A DNA stretch of 64,000 nucleotides from Aequorivita antarctica (GCF_007997155.1 NZ_VORT01000011.1:1-64000); one strand, 5' to 3'. Numbered from the stretch's first letter, positions 54,443 through 62,928 are shown. Notes: generated by a model from the sequence alone, not told the origin. Numbers and translations: made by a program.

Positions 54443-55144
54443 CTAATGCAATGTATTAAGAGCAATCTCAATCATTTTTGAAAAGCTGACTTCGCGTTCG
54501 TCGGCTGAAATACTTTCACCAGTTACCAAAGAATCCGAAATGGTTAAAATAGCCAAAGCTTTCACATTGAATTTTGCCGCGATTGTGTAAAGTCCCGCTG
54601 CTTCCATTTCTACGCAAAGCACACCGAAATTTGCCCAATTTTTATAATTATTGAAATCATCTTCATAAAATTGATCGCTGGAAAGCACATTGCCAGCTTT
54701 TATGGGAATGTTATTTTCCTTTGCATATAGGGCGGCTTTCATAAACAAATCAAAATGTGCAGTAGGTGAGTAGTCGCAGTTTACAAAACGAGTGTTGTTA
54801 ATACCCGAAGTGGAAGAGGCGGCCATTGCAATCACAATATCGCGCAGGTTAATGTCTTTTTGATAGCTTCCCGCAGAACCAACCCGAATTAGGTTTTTAA
54901 CACCATAATCGTTAATAAGTTCGTGGCAATAAATTAATGCGGAAGGGATTCCCATTCCTGTTCCTTGCACTGATATTGGTTTTCCTTGAAAAGTACCCGT
55001 ATAACCCAACATGCCGCGAACGTCGTTGTAGCATTTTGCATCTTCAAGAAAAGTTTCGGCAATCCATTTGGCGCGCATTGGGTCTCCGGGGAGTAAAACC
55101 GATTCTGCGATTTCGCCCGGTTTGGCCTCAATATGTGTGCTCAT
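54443..55144 (-). CDS. deoD: Purine-nucleoside phosphorylase (hexameric, DeoD)
   Basis: 233 residues. STHIEAKPGEIAESVLLPGDPMRAKWIAETFL, GTGMGIPSA, RVGSAGSYQ and CVEMEAAGLYTIAAKF are diagnostic; the last holds the ribose-binding Glu, and SDSLVTGE includes the catalytic Asp region. It splits purine nucleosides to base and ribose-1-phosphate. It overlaps deoC by 17 bases and is the last gene of the minus-strand cluster. Confidence 0.95.
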   Translation of the reverse strand: MSTHIEAKPGEIAESVLLPGDPMRAKWIAETFLEDAKCYNDVRGMLGYTGTFQGKPISVQGTGMGIPSALIYCHELINDYGVKNLIRVGSAGSYQKDINLRDIVIAMAASSTSGINNTRFVNCDYSPTAHFDLFMKAALYAKENNIPIKAGNVLSSDQFYEDDFNNYKNWANFGVLCVEMEAAGLYTIAAKFNVKALAILTISDSLVTGESISADEREVSFSKMIEIALNTLH

Positions 55145-55802
55145 TTGTGTCTTTTTTTGTGGATGTTACAATCTCAATCCCTGAAGAGGTTCCGATTCTA
55201 CTAACTCCCATTTTAATATATTTTTCAGCAGTCGTAGCATCTTTTATTCCGCCGGAAGCTTTTATTTTTAAAGTGTCGCCCACTTCCTCAACCATTATCT
55301 TTACTGAGTGTTCAGTGGCACCGCCTGTCCCAAAACCTGTGGAGGTTTTTACAAAATCGGCTTCGGCGCGCTTGGCTATTTGGCAGGCCATTCTAATTTC
55401 GTCATCGGTTAAATAGCAGATTTCGAGAATTACTTTTAAGGTTCGGCTGCCAATTTCTTTTTTAACGGCAGCAATTTCTTCACCAATAGATTTGTGCAAT
55501 TTTGCTTTCAACAAACCTATGTTCAAGACCATATCAATTTCATCTGCACCGTCTTTTATGCATTGTTTTGCTTCGCAGACTTTGGCGTGGCAACTGCTTG
55601 CGCCCAAAGGAAAACCAACTACAGAAGCAACTTTTACATCGCTGTTTTTTAATTCATTTGCAGCTAAAAAAGTATAGCAGCTGTTTACACAAACTGCATA
55701 AAACTTATATTGCTTTGCTTCATTGCAAAGTTTTACAATTTCTTCAGGTGCAGCGGTGGCTTTTAATAGGGTGTGATCTATAAAGCAGTTCAGCTCCCTC
55801 AA
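55128..55802 (-). CDS. deoC: Deoxyribose-phosphate aldolase
   Basis: 224 residues. FIDHTLLKATA, VVGFPLGA, EIDMVLNIGLL, Schiff-base Lys in DFVKTSTGFG and IKASGGI are diagnostic. It cleaves 2-deoxyribose-5-phosphate to acetaldehyde and glyceraldehyde-3-phosphate. The start is TTG at 55802, overlapping the thioredoxin TGA stop as TTGA, so translation is probably coupled. No ATG gives a normal N-terminus. Confidence 0.95.
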   Translation of the reverse strand: MRELNCFIDHTLLKATAAPEEIVKLCNEAKQYKFYAVCVNSCYTFLAANELKNSDVKVASVVGFPLGASSCHAKVCEAKQCIKDGADEIDMVLNIGLLKAKLHKSIGEEIAAVKKEIGSRTLKVILEICYLTDDEIRMACQIAKRAEADFVKTSTGFGTGGATEHSVKIMVEEVGDTLKIKASGGIKDATTAEKYIKMGVSRIGTSSGIEIVTSTKKDTNEHTY

Positions 55803-56101
55803 TTTTTATGTTGATTTATAATATTAACCAAATCGTTTTTCTGCAAAACCCCGCTTTGTCGCCAAAGTTGCTTTCCGTTTTTGAACAGAATCATTGTAGG
55901 CACACCACGTACTTGAAATTGCGCTGCCAACGGTTGGTTTTTATCAACGTCAATTTTTACAATTTTCACACCATCGCCCAATTCATCTTTTACTTGTTTT
56001 AGTATGGGCGCAAGCATTTTGCATGGTCCGCACCAATCGGCAAAAAAGTCTACCAGTACGGGAGTTTCGGAGTTTATTATTTCGTTGAAGTTGCTTTTCA
56101 T
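55799..56101 (-). CDS. Thioredoxin
   Basis: 100 residues from ATG 56101; a longer frame to 56218 lies inside the preceding gene and is rejected. Active site DFFADWCGPCKMLAP, cis-Pro loop VRGVPTMILFKNG. No signal peptide, so cytosolic. It reduces protein disulfides. It is 11 bases after the DUF3298 gene and coupled to deoC. Confidence 0.93.
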   Translation of the reverse strand: MKSNFNEIINSETPVLVDFFADWCGPCKMLAPILKQVKDELGDGVKIVKIDVDKNQPLAAQFQVRGVPTMILFKNGKQLWRQSGVLQKNDLVNIINQHKN

Positions 56102-56112
56102 AGTAATGGATT

Positions 56113-56982
56113 TTAGCCAATTAGCGGGTTCTTTTTGTATTTTCTTAAAACAGGCATCAACATTTCCAACGGAATTTGGATGGAATAGGTCCCCGTGTAG
56201 GACGGACAGATTACGCAATCGTCAAAATAGAATTCAACCACATCGTCGTTTACCACGAAATTATTTTTGGCGTCGAAGAAATCATCTGCTGAAATAGCCC
56301 AACAGTCGTAATACATTTCACCAGAATTAATTTTCGTTTTTAAAAGTGTATTCAGAATATCGCGTAGCTCTTCCTCGGATCCATTGTTGAAGAAATCTTC
56401 ATAGTTCATAAAAACAGCCCGTTCCAAATCAAAATTTAAACAATCAAAAGTATAGGCAGCGTGTGCTGCGCCGGTGTAATGATTTTCTTTGTAAAAAAGT
56501 ACGCTGATAAGCCTGTTGTTGAGGTTGTAGATTTTATAATCTACCATTCGCTTTTCGTTTTGTTTTGGAATTCCCAAGGAGTCGCACAATCTTTTTTCTT
56601 CTAAAATTTGTTTTTCTACGCCTTTGGCATCTAAATAATACTTACTGATGTATTCGTTGAAATTCTCAAATTGAGGCTTAATTTTTTGGTTGAGGTATGG
56701 ATATTTAAAATCGAGTGTGTACCAATCTCCTTCTTTTAGAAATGATTTTGAGATTAGCAGTTTTTCCATTTCTACTTTTGAATCTTTTTTCTCAAGAAGT
56801 TCCTGACGTTTTATATTGAGGGTTTGTTGCTGTGCATCGAGATTTCTATCGGAAACACGCAAGGAATCTAAAATTTCTTCTTGGTTACTGAGCGGAGCCG
56901 AAGTATCAATTTCCTCCTTTTTGGGATCATTCTTACAGGCGATTAGTGTAAAAAAAATTAAGAATGGCAGAAAAATTTTCAT
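56113..56982 (-). CDS. DUF3298/RsiV-like lipoprotein
   Basis: 289 residues. Leader ending LIAC (lipid Cys16). A charged helical stretch (~30-75; SLRVSDRNLDAQQQTLNIKRQELLEKK) is followed by a domain with DFKYPYLNQKI, YTGAAHAAYTFDCLNFDL and DDFFNNGSEEELRDIL, the DUF3298/DUF4163 pattern shared with the RsiV extracytoplasmic domain. RsiV binds lysozyme in Bacillus, but that role cannot be transferred here. There is no sigma-factor gene nearby. It precedes thioredoxin by 11 bases. Confidence 0.8.
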   Translation of the reverse strand: MKIFLPFLIFFTLIACKNDPKKEEIDTSAPLSNQEEILDSLRVSDRNLDAQQQTLNIKRQELLEKKDSKVEMEKLLISKSFLKEGDWYTLDFKYPYLNQKIKPQFENFNEYISKYYLDAKGVEKQILEEKRLCDSLGIPKQNEKRMVDYKIYNLNNRLISVLFYKENHYTGAAHAAYTFDCLNFDLERAVFMNYEDFFNNGSEEELRDILNTLLKTKINSGEMYYDCWAISADDFFDAKNNFVVNDDVVEFYFDDCVICPSYTGTYSIQIPLEMLMPVLRKYKKNPLIG

Positions 56983-57055
56983 GTTCTTTGGGTTTTAAAT
57001 CATAAAAATAGAGAAAGATTGATAGTGAAAAAAAGGAAAGTTTAATTAAGTTTCA

Positions 57056-57460
57056 TTAATCTTCCAATAGCATTTTCAGTTTTGCAAGCATAATCACTTC
57101 GCTTTTGTTTTTGTCCGCAAAGGAACTAGCTATGGCATTTGCAGTTCTCCATATTAGGTCTTTTCGTTCTTTGGTGAAAAGATTGGGTTGTTCTTTTTTA
57201 TAATCGGCGAAGCTTTCAAAGCAATCCTTTGCGTCAAGTTGTTCATAATCAAACCAATCAAAAACCACTTCTATTTGGTAAGCGGCATCTGTATGGAAGG
57301 GATCTTCGTAATCATCCAGATTTTTCCATTGTTCCGATACAATATTTTTCAAAATATTGTATTCTGCTTTCCGCACAACCTTGTCCGCCGCCGCAATAGC
57401 GTAAAAAAGCTCCCCCATTTTTTGATAAAATAAGAGTTCAGGTTTATTAACGGTTCCCAT
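57056..57460 (-). CDS. TerB-like small cytosolic protein
   Basis: 134 residues. Helical, with FYQKMGELFYAIAAADKVVRKAEYNILKNIV, the A-A-D/x-x-V-x-x-x-E pattern of TerB-like proteins (TerB has an acidic helical fold thought to bind metal). No tellurite-resistance genes are nearby, so it is only a fold match. A promoter box pair on this strand at 57490-57532 places it in the predicted regulon. It is divergent from the sensor kinase. Confidence 0.75.
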   Translation of the reverse strand: MGTVNKPELLFYQKMGELFYAIAAADKVVRKAEYNILKNIVSEQWKNLDDYEDPFHTDAAYQIEVVFDWFDYEQLDAKDCFESFADYKKEQPNLFTKERKDLIWRTANAIASSFADKNKSEVIMLAKLKMLLED

Positions 57461-57489
57461 AATGCTATAATTTTACGTTTCTTAAGGTG

Positions 57490-57532
57490 TAAAACTAACT
57501 CGTTTTCCGGCGAATTTTTATGATATAAATCA
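57490..57532 (-). promoter_or_regulatory. Crp/Fnr-type box between the TerB-like gene and the kinase
   Basis: TGATATAAATCA (57521-57532), a perfect TGAT-N4-ATCA. On the minus strand TAGTTTTA (57497 down to 57490) lies at the exact standard distance, pointing to the TerB-like gene. On the plus strand TACTTTTG (57559-57566) is 3 bases too far, which suggests that if the kinase is controlled here it is by a different arrangement. Confidence 0.6.
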
Positions 57533-57570
57533 GTTCTGAAAAAACTGTTTAAAATTCTTACTTTTGGGGG

Positions 57571-58806
57571 ATGAAGGTTTTTAAGGAAGAAAAAGATAAT
57601 ATTTTCAAAATACTTTCCGAAGCAATTTCGGAAGGCATTATCATTGTTAATGAAAATCAGGAAATTGTAACCTCAAATGATGCTGCTGATAAAATGTTCG
57701 GATATAAACCAGAAGAACTTTTGGGACAAAACCTGAGTATATTAATTCCGAGAGAATATAAAAGCAACCATCACCACCAAGTTGACGAATTTTTGGAAAA
57801 AAGTGACCCGCGTCAAATGGGCCATGGGCGTGATCTTTATGGCCAGCGCAAGGACGACAGCGTATTTCCGGTAGAGGCAGGGCTAAACCCTTTTGAGGTT
57901 TATGGGAGCAAATATGTGATGGCTTTGGTTACGGATATTTCAGTAAGGAAGAATCAGGAACTGGAAATAATTGACCTCAATTTATCCTTGGAACAAAAAA
58001 TTGAAACACGCACCAAAGAACTAAAGCAAACCATCAAAGAACTAAAAGATGAAGTTGCAAAACGAAAGAAAGCGGAGCATAAAATAATGGAATCACTGCG
58101 TAAGGAACGTGAACTCAATGAATTGAAAACAAAATTTCTATCGCTGGTCTCGCATGAGTTTAAAACACCTTTGAGCGGCATTCTCACTTCGGCTACACTT
58201 GCGGGGAAATATACCGAGACGGACCAACAAGACAAACGCGAGAAGCATCTGAAAACCATACAGAACAAAGTAAAATACCTGAATAATATCCTGAATGATT
58301 TTCTTTCAATTGAACGTATGGAATCCGGTAAAACCAACTATAAGTTTGACACATTTCCGCTGAGCAAAGTCGTGAATGAGGTTATTTATAACGCAAACAT
58401 GCTTTTGAAAGACGGCCAGCGCATAAATTATCCACAGAATATAGACGACATTTTCTTAAATTTTGATGAGAAAATCCTTGAGTTATCCCTTACCAATCTT
58501 ATAAACAACGCTGTAAAATATTCGCCAGGGCATACTATTATTGATGTAGTTGTAATACCAAAAAGTGATTCCTTAAGTATAAAAATTATAGATGAAGGAA
58601 TGGGTATTCCACAAAAGGAACAGAAATATATTTTCAACAGATATTTTCGAGCTGAAAATGCACTGCTGGATCAAGGTACGGGCATTGGTCTCAATATAGT
58701 GAAAAGCCATTTGGAAAGTCTTGGCGGTACAATTACCTTTGAAAGTGAAGAAGGCAAGGGCAGCACATTTACAATTTCTTTCCCAACAAAAAACAAAATA
58801 AATTAA
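57571..58806 (+). CDS. Cytosolic PAS sensor histidine kinase with FixL-like PAS
   Basis: 411 residues, no membrane segment. Residues ~10-128: one PAS domain. ILIPREYKSNHHHQ and SDPRQMGHGRDLYGQRKDD align with B. japonicum FixL so that His67 falls on haem ligand His200 and Arg87 on distal Arg220, with the same 20-residue spacing. A coiled coil (~130-180) leads to the kinase core: H195 in SLVSHEFKTPLSG, N-box NLINNAVKYSP, IDEGMGIP and GTGIGLNIVKSHLESLGG. Its likely target is the receiver protein encoded 1 base after its stop. Haem binding is a prediction; some FixL-like PAS domains keep these residues without haem. Confidence 0.82.
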   Translation: MKVFKEEKDNIFKILSEAISEGIIIVNENQEIVTSNDAADKMFGYKPEELLGQNLSILIPREYKSNHHHQVDEFLEKSDPRQMGHGRDLYGQRKDDSVFPVEAGLNPFEVYGSKYVMALVTDISVRKNQELEIIDLNLSLEQKIETRTKELKQTIKELKDEVAKRKKAEHKIMESLRKERELNELKTKFLSLVSHEFKTPLSGILTSATLAGKYTETDQQDKREKHLKTIQNKVKYLNNILNDFLSIERMESGKTNYKFDTFPLSKVVNEVIYNANMLLKDGQRINYPQNIDDIFLNFDEKILELSLTNLINNAVKYSPGHTIIDVVVIPKSDSLSIKIIDEGMGIPQKEQKYIFNRYFRAENALLDQGTGIGLNIVKSHLESLGGTITFESEEGKGSTFTISFPTKNKIN

Positions 58807-58807
58807 G

Positions 58808-59860
58808 ATGAAAACAATACTCCTTATTGAAGACGATACCGCACTAAGAGAGAATACTGCTGAACTGTTGGAACTTTCAGGTTATACCGTTTATACGGCT
58901 CCAAACGGTAGAATTGGCATCGAAAAAGCAAAAAGTGAAAAGCCGAACATCATTATTTGTGATATAATGATGCCCGAGATTGATGGCTACGGCGTGCTTG
59001 AAAACTTGGCTTCTGAAGAAAAAACGAAACATATTCCTTTTATTTTCCTTTCCGCAAAAACGGAACACAAAGAAATACGTAAAGGCATGGATATGGGCGC
59101 AGATGATTATCTTACCAAACCTTTTGAAGAGCACGAACTGCTGAGTGCTGTGGAAAGCCGCTTGGCAAAAGCAAGCATTTTGGCAATGCGCGAAAACAAT
59201 AAAGAGGAGGGGAGTGTTGGAGATGACGAAAACCCCCAAAACCTCAACCAATTGAAAAATTTTTTTTGTGATGAAGGCGAATTAGCCAATTATAAAAAGG
59301 GAGAAACCATTTACCGAAAAGGAGACCACTCCAACAACATGTTTTTAATTTTGAAAGGTGTAGTGAAAACACACACTATGGACGCGAACGCCAAAGAACT
59401 CATTACAGGTCTTTACAAAGCCGATGACTTTTTGGGCTTCACTTCTTTTGACGATAACATTCCTTATAATGAAACCGCCACAACCGTAGAAGAAACAGAA
59501 GTGGTGGGCATTTCAAAAAAGTACGTGAAAGATATTTTGAAAAAAAGCCAAGATGTTTCTTTGGAGTTGATGAATCTTTTAACCGATAATCTTTCCGAAA
59601 TAAAACAGCAATTGGTTAGAATGGCCTACAGTTCTGTTCGGAAAAAGACGGCCAGTACCATTCTTCAGTTTGTGGAGATTATGGACAAAAAACCTGAGGC
59701 GCCTCTTCGAATTTCGCGGAATGATCTTGCTACAACCGCTGGAATTGCTACCGAAAGCCTTATACGAACCCTTTCAGATTTCAAGAAAGATGGCATTATC
59801 GAAATAGAGGGCCGCGACATACGCATTATAGATTTGGAAAGCCTACGAAATATAGACTGA
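58808..59860 (+). CDS. Receiver-Crp/Fnr fusion response regulator
   Basis: 350 residues. Receiver (1-~125) with phospho-acceptor Asp52 (IICDIMMPEIDG) and Lys104 (LTKPF). A linker leads to a cyclic-nucleotide-like beta roll (~150-270; YKKGETIYRKGDHSNNMFLILKGVV) and a winged helix (~275-345). Recognition helix ATESLIRTLSDF puts E316 and R320 on FNR Glu209 and Arg213 (CRP Glu181/Arg185), which read the TGA half-site. It is thus a FixJ receiver joined directly to a FixK-like DNA-binding part. Candidate operators are the TGAY-N4-RTCA boxes of this window. It follows the kinase gene with 1 base between. Confidence 0.85.
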   Translation: MKTILLIEDDTALRENTAELLELSGYTVYTAPNGRIGIEKAKSEKPNIIICDIMMPEIDGYGVLENLASEEKTKHIPFIFLSAKTEHKEIRKGMDMGADDYLTKPFEEHELLSAVESRLAKASILAMRENNKEEGSVGDDENPQNLNQLKNFFCDEGELANYKKGETIYRKGDHSNNMFLILKGVVKTHTMDANAKELITGLYKADDFLGFTSFDDNIPYNETATTVEETEVVGISKKYVKDILKKSQDVSLELMNLLTDNLSEIKQQLVRMAYSSVRKKTASTILQFVEIMDKKPEAPLRISRNDLATTAGIATESLIRTLSDFKKDGIIEIEGRDIRIIDLESLRNID

Positions 59861-59885
59861 TATCCATATTTTTTTTTCTTAAAGC

Positions 59886-59928
59886 TGATTTTTATCATTT
59901 TCTATCCCGACATATACAGATAATTTTG
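59886..59928 (+). promoter_or_regulatory. Crp/Fnr-type box and -7 box before a USP gene
   Basis: TGATTTTTATCA (59886-59897), then perfect TAATTTTG (59921-59928) at +35. The start codon is 19 bases beyond. Confidence 0.72.
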
Positions 59929-59947
59929 CGGGTAAGATTATGATGCT

Positions 59948-60787
59948 ATGAAGAATATATTGATTCCAACGGATTTTTCTGAAGATTCACAAAATGCCAT
60001 TAGGTATGCGTTGGATTATTTTTCCGATGTGGCCGTGAATTTTTATTTCCTTCATGTGTCCCATCAAAATCCTAATTTTAAAGAAGTAGTGCATGAAAAT
60101 TTTTCAGAATTCAGTGCCAAAATGCAGACAATTCAAGGTGCACCTCATTTATTAAAGGAAGAAATAAAGTCTTGCCAACTTCTCTCTAAAAACAAAACGT
60201 ATAGGTTTTTTGCCCTCCAAGAAGAACTAAATCTGGTGGAAGCCATCAGAAAACATGTAGTTGAAAAGGAAATTGATTATATTATAATGGGTACCAAAGG
60301 AACTTCCAAAATAAACAGAAGTGATATGGGAAGCAATACTTGTGATGTAATTACAAAGGTGAAATGTCCCGTACTGGTAATTCCCGAAAATGTGAAGTTT
60401 AATGGAATTAAAAATATAGCTTTTTTAACAGATTATAACTGTATCTATCGCAACAAAGTAATCAGTACCCTTTCAGAAACACTGGACCTCCATCAATCGG
60501 CACTTCGTGTGCTTCATGTAAAATCTCTAAATACGGATATTACCTCATCACAAACAGACAACAAGGGGTTTTTGCATTACTTTTTTAAAGAAAAAAAACA
60601 CAGTTTCCATTTTGTTGAAAGCAAAGATTTGGAAATAGGTATTCAAGATTTTGTAGAAACTTGGGAAATAGGCCTAGTTTCTATCGTTGCCAAAAACTTG
60701 AATTTTATTCAAAGGTTGCTTTTGCGTCCTGCAGTAAAAACCGTTAGCGACACAACCAATGTGCCTTTTTTAGTGCTTCATGAGTAG
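59948..60787 (+). CDS. Universal stress protein, tandem two-domain
   Basis: 279 residues. KNILIPTDFSEDSQNAIRYALDYFSDV at the start; ATP motif GTKGTSKINRSDMGS (G-x2-G-x9-GS) in domain 1. The second domain (from ~150, NIAFLTDYNCIYRNKVISTLSETL) lacks that motif. It has its own Crp/Fnr-type box directly after the response-regulator gene. Next to it on the other strand is the interrupted small membrane gene. Confidence 0.9.
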   Translation: MKNILIPTDFSEDSQNAIRYALDYFSDVAVNFYFLHVSHQNPNFKEVVHENFSEFSAKMQTIQGAPHLLKEEIKSCQLLSKNKTYRFFALQEELNLVEAIRKHVVEKEIDYIIMGTKGTSKINRSDMGSNTCDVITKVKCPVLVIPENVKFNGIKNIAFLTDYNCIYRNKVISTLSETLDLHQSALRVLHVKSLNTDITSSQTDNKGFLHYFFKEKKHSFHFVESKDLEIGIQDFVETWEIGLVSIVAKNLNFIQRLLLRPAVKTVSDTTNVPFLVLHE

Positions 60788-60833
60788 TTTTCAGTGTATT
60801 TGGGCCTAAATAAGTTGGCTGAATTAACAAAAC

Positions 60834-61070
60834 TCAAAATATAAACCACTCTTCTCTTCCAATAGGATAGTCATCATAAAAATCCTCAAAAGTCTTAGTT
60901 GTATTATAATTATTTTTTAAAATCTTGAAGACTGAAAATATCAATGCAGCTTGTCCAAAAATAGTTAGGTAGAATACCCAACTGATAAGAAAGACCATAA
61001 TGGCAAAAATAGCCAATGTAACCAATACAAAAGCGGTTATTACAAGCTAGGTAATAGCAGAGAGGGTCAT
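60834..61070 (-). pseudogene. Small membrane protein gene interrupted by an amber codon
   Basis: From ATG 61070 the frame reads MTLSAIT, then TAG (61049-61047), then continues openly for 70 codons to the stop at 60834. The continuation has a long hydrophobic segment (VTLAIFAIMVFLISWVFYLTIFGQAALIFSVF) and a polar tail (EDFYDDYPIGREEWFIF), so the downstream part is plainly protein-like. Either the gene has a recent nonsense change, the base is a sequencing error, or translation begins after it at a TTG. The family is unknown. The 427-base gap between the two USP genes otherwise holds only the promoter at 61146. Confidence 0.6.
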
Positions 61071-61145
61071 AACTTATTTAGCTTCAATTTACAAAGTAAG
61101 GAGAGTCTTTGTTCTTAAGGATTCCTTAAAAATCAGACTGTTGAT

Positions 61146-61188
61146 TGATATTTGTCATAGTTTATCTGTGTAGCAATAGTTATATTTA
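61146..61188 (+). promoter_or_regulatory. Crp/Fnr-type box and -7 box before the USP cluster
   Basis: TGATATTTGTCA (61146-61157), then TATATTTA (61181-61188) at +35, one base from the TAnnTTTG consensus. The start codon is 26 bases beyond. Confidence 0.7.
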
Positions 61189-61214
61189 CGTAGTTAAATT
61201 TTAAACAGATTGCC

Positions 61215-62060
61215 ATGCGAAAAATATTAATCCCTACCGATTTTTCGGAAAACTCAATGAACGCTATTAAATACGCCACGGAGCTTTTCAAATATAATCG
61301 TGCTGAAATTTATCTTCTCCACGCTTTTGCAGATGAGGTCTATGATGCAAAATCTCGACTGGCAAACGAAATTTTTGATGATCTTCAGAAAAAAACACTA
61401 GCCAAAACAAAAGCGGCTCTGGAAAATTTTCGTGAAAAAATTGTTGACTTTTCGCCAAATCCAAAACATAACATACATACCATTGCAGAATTTGGACTGT
61501 TGGTAGATTCAGTAAACGATTGGGTGGAAAAGGAAAACATTGATGTCGTGGTTATGGGTACTAAAGGCGAAACTGCTGATAAAAAAATAACTTTCGGGAC
61601 CAACACGCTTCAGGTAATCAAATATGTTAAATGCCCAGTACTTGCTATTCCTGTAGTTTTTGGAGATGTACATCCAAAGAATATATTGTTTCCAACGGAT
61701 TATCAATTGCCATACAAACGCCGAGAATTGAAACTAGTAAGTAGTATTGCAAAATGCTTTGTTTCAAAGGTAGATTTTCTATATGTCTCTAAATTTTCAT
61801 CACTTTCATTGCGGCAGCAAGACAATAAAAACTTTTTGGAAGCTTCTTTCTGTGATAATCAAATTAGTTTTAAACAGGAAAATGGTACTGATGTTACCAA
61901 GGCAATCAATACTTTTGTTATAGAAAATCCAATAGATATGCTGATTATGGTGAATACTCGCCATTCTTATTTGGAAAATATATTGTATCAATCAACTATT
62001 GAAAAAATAGGACTGCATATAGATATTCCCTTTTTAGTGCTTCAAAATTTAGCTCGTTAA
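61215..62060 (+). CDS. Universal stress protein, tandem two-domain
   Basis: 281 residues. RKILIPTDFSENSMNAIKYATELFKYN start; ATP motif GTKGETADKKITFGT in domain 1. Domain 2 (from ~150, NILFPTDYQLPYKRRELKLVS) lacks the motif. First of three consecutive USP genes (19 and 25 bases apart), followed by an ATP-cone gene, apparently one transcript from the box upstream. Confidence 0.9.
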   Translation: MRKILIPTDFSENSMNAIKYATELFKYNRAEIYLLHAFADEVYDAKSRLANEIFDDLQKKTLAKTKAALENFREKIVDFSPNPKHNIHTIAEFGLLVDSVNDWVEKENIDVVVMGTKGETADKKITFGTNTLQVIKYVKCPVLAIPVVFGDVHPKNILFPTDYQLPYKRRELKLVSSIAKCFVSKVDFLYVSKFSSLSLRQQDNKNFLEASFCDNQISFKQENGTDVTKAINTFVIENPIDMLIMVNTRHSYLENILYQSTIEKIGLHIDIPFLVLQNLAR

Positions 62061-62079
62061 ATATTTAAAATTATTGAAA

Positions 62080-62928
62080 ATGAAAAAAATCCTTGTTCCC
62101 ACCGATTTCTCGAAAAATGCTTATGCAGCTTTATTTTATGTTACAAAACTTTTTAGTGATGAAGCCTTGCAAATAACCATTCTCCATTCTTTTGGTGAAG
62201 AAGTAAATAAACTTACAAGCCGTGTAGACATTGGCCGTTCCGAAAACATAATTGAAAAACTATACAGACAATCTGAGGAAGACGGTATACGGTTGGTACA
62301 TAAAATTAAATTAGATTCTTCCAAAGTAGCACACAACTTCGAAGTCATTTCCACGCCCGCCACCTTGTCAAAAACCATCAACAAATTAGTTTCAACCGAA
62401 GGAATAGATATAGTAGTGATGGGCAGCAAGGGTCGCACAGGAGCTGAAGAAGTTCTAGTTGGAAGCACTACTGTTAAAATTACCCAAACTCTGGAAGGCT
62501 GTCCGCTCCTTATAGTACCTCGCGAAGTAGATTTCGTAATTCCTACAAATATTGCTTTTGCCTCAGATTATAATGATTTTTACCAGCTTTCAAAGTTGCG
62601 ACCAATTATTCGTTTGGTACGCCAGTATAATTCAACCATTCATTTGGTTCACGTAGGTGCCGAAGGAGAACTGAACTATAAACAACAGCAAAATTTGGAA
62701 CAATATAGAAATGACCTTTCGGAATATGATACCGAGTTTCATTTCATTCCTAAAATGGCGAACATTTCAAAATCACTTCATGACTTTATAGATACAAAAA
62801 GAATGGATCTTTTGGCATTAGTTTACCACAAACATGCATTTTTAAAGAAACTCTTTCGAGAACCGGTTGTGAGCAGGGTAGGTAAACACGCCCACGTTCC
62901 AACATTGGTTATTCCAATAAAAAATTAG
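62080..62928 (+). CDS. Universal stress protein, tandem two-domain
   Basis: 282 residues from ATG 62080; a TTG two codons earlier is less likely. KKILVPTDFSKNAYAALFYVTKLFSDE start; ATP motif GSKGRTGAEEVLVGS. The second domain (NIAFASDYNDFYQLSKLRPII) ends VVSRVGKHAHVPTLVIP without the ATP motif. Middle gene of the three-USP run. Confidence 0.9.
   Translation: MKKILVPTDFSKNAYAALFYVTKLFSDEALQITILHSFGEEVNKLTSRVDIGRSENIIEKLYRQSEEDGIRLVHKIKLDSSKVAHNFEVISTPATLSKTINKLVSTEGIDIVVMGSKGRTGAEEVLVGSTTVKITQTLEGCPLLIVPREVDFVIPTNIAFASDYNDFYQLSKLRPIIRLVRQYNSTIHLVHVGAEGELNYKQQQNLEQYRNDLSEYDTEFHFIPKMANISKSLHDFIDTKRMDLLALVYHKHAFLKKLFREPVVSRVGKHAHVPTLVIPIKN

Noticed and set aside
56102-56218. N-terminal extension of thioredoxin
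   Set aside because: It lies within the DUF3298 gene; ATG 56101 gives a normal-length thioredoxin.
57056-57460. Tellurite resistance function for the TerB-like gene
   Set aside because: No other ter genes are near; only fold-level similarity is visible.
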